NCBI GenBank assembly: GCA_019347795.1
Contig: JAHWKS010000039.1
Location: 1-13,616 of the forward strand
DNA: 13,616 nucleotides
Direction of reading: 5' to 3'
Source of the DNA: Planctomycetota bacterium
Lineage (GTDB): Bacteria; Planctomycetota; Planctomycetia; Pirellulales; Pirellulaceae
Shown here: positions 13,577 to 13,616 of the stretch, one piece after another
How positions within the stretch are numbered: the first letter of the stretch is position 1
How the letters are laid out: every line of letters starts with the position of its first letter
Program-made: the position numbers and the translations under genes
Notes under the pieces: model-generated
What the model was told of the DNA's origin: nothing
The model's database searches: none
The model's input: only the letters and a program-made list of their open reading frames with translations

Positions 13577-13616
13577 ATGCAGAAATCCCGCGACTCCGAC
13601 GAACACGAAATTCGCC
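13577..13616 (+). CDS. Possible start of a downstream gene, cut by the window edge
   Basis: ATG 13577 opens a frame that runs to the window end: MQKSRDSDEHEIR, a hydrophilic beginning without a signal peptide. A TAAAAT -10-like element lies just upstream, which would leave almost no leader. An alternative ATG at 13566 in another frame (MTGACRNPATPTNTKFA) is also open. No family can be named from 13 residues, and it may not be a gene. Confidence 0.3.
   Translation, partial: MQKSRDSDEHEIR

Noticed and set aside
1..13616. Defence system, prophage, transposon or CRISPR array
   Set aside because: No nuclease-helicase set, transposase, integrase, phage structural gene, terminal inverted repeat or spaced direct repeat was seen; base composition looks even throughout.

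Overview
The window is a gene-dense (roughly 95% coding), GC-rich stretch of bacterial chromosome. Its gene content suggests a planctomycete, probably of the Pirellulales type. The support is the DUF6702-like and DUF6263-like secreted proteins, the short N-terminal SLRTLLLLML-type membrane anchor on a repeat protein, and loosely spaced housekeeping genes mixed with enzymes of unclear role. This assignment is inference from protein style, because no rRNA or other marker gene is present. I see no mobile element, CRISPR array, tRNA, rRNA or phage gene.

Layout. (1) 2-1407: the 3' end of a LarA/DUF2088-like gene, cut by the window edge, overlaps by four bases (ATGA) a small secreted DUF6702-like gene. 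(2) 1511-3898: folC-type folylpolyglutamate synthase and a D-2-hydroxyacid dehydrogenase, 9 bases apart, followed by a perfect 10-bp hairpin with a T-rich tail (3934-3970). (3) 3996-4412: a secreted thioredoxin-fold protein with a CPYC site. (4) 4493-10338: six genes with gaps of 14 bases or less, or four-base overlaps: a secreted mono-heme cytochrome c, a PaaK-like AMP-forming acyl-CoA ligase, a cysteine-desulfurase-like PLP enzyme, an anchored LRR-plus-ankyrin protein, a CDP-alcohol phosphatidyltransferase and an N-formylglutamate amidohydrolase-like protein. (5) 10409-11389: an exported SurA/PrsA-like parvulin with a possible promoter of its own. (6) 11409-12311 on the minus strand: a secreted DUF6263-like protein, convergent with the parvulin gene and divergent from mutY. 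(7) 12410-13504: mutY; the last 112 bases may contain the start of another gene.

How the genes fit together. FolC (folate), PgsA-like (phospholipid), MutY (oxidative DNA damage) and the parvulin (envelope protein folding) are ordinary cell functions. The tight spacing in 4493-10338 suggests one transcript, but the proteins do not make a pathway I recognise. I did not find a clear new defence or biosynthetic system. The observations most worth checking are a MutY with substitutions at its catalytic Asp and its 8-oxoG-reading loop, a desulfurase-fold enzyme without the catalytic Cys, the LRR-ankyrin fusion inside a tightly packed enzyme cluster, and a His-rich loop in the LarA-like protein.
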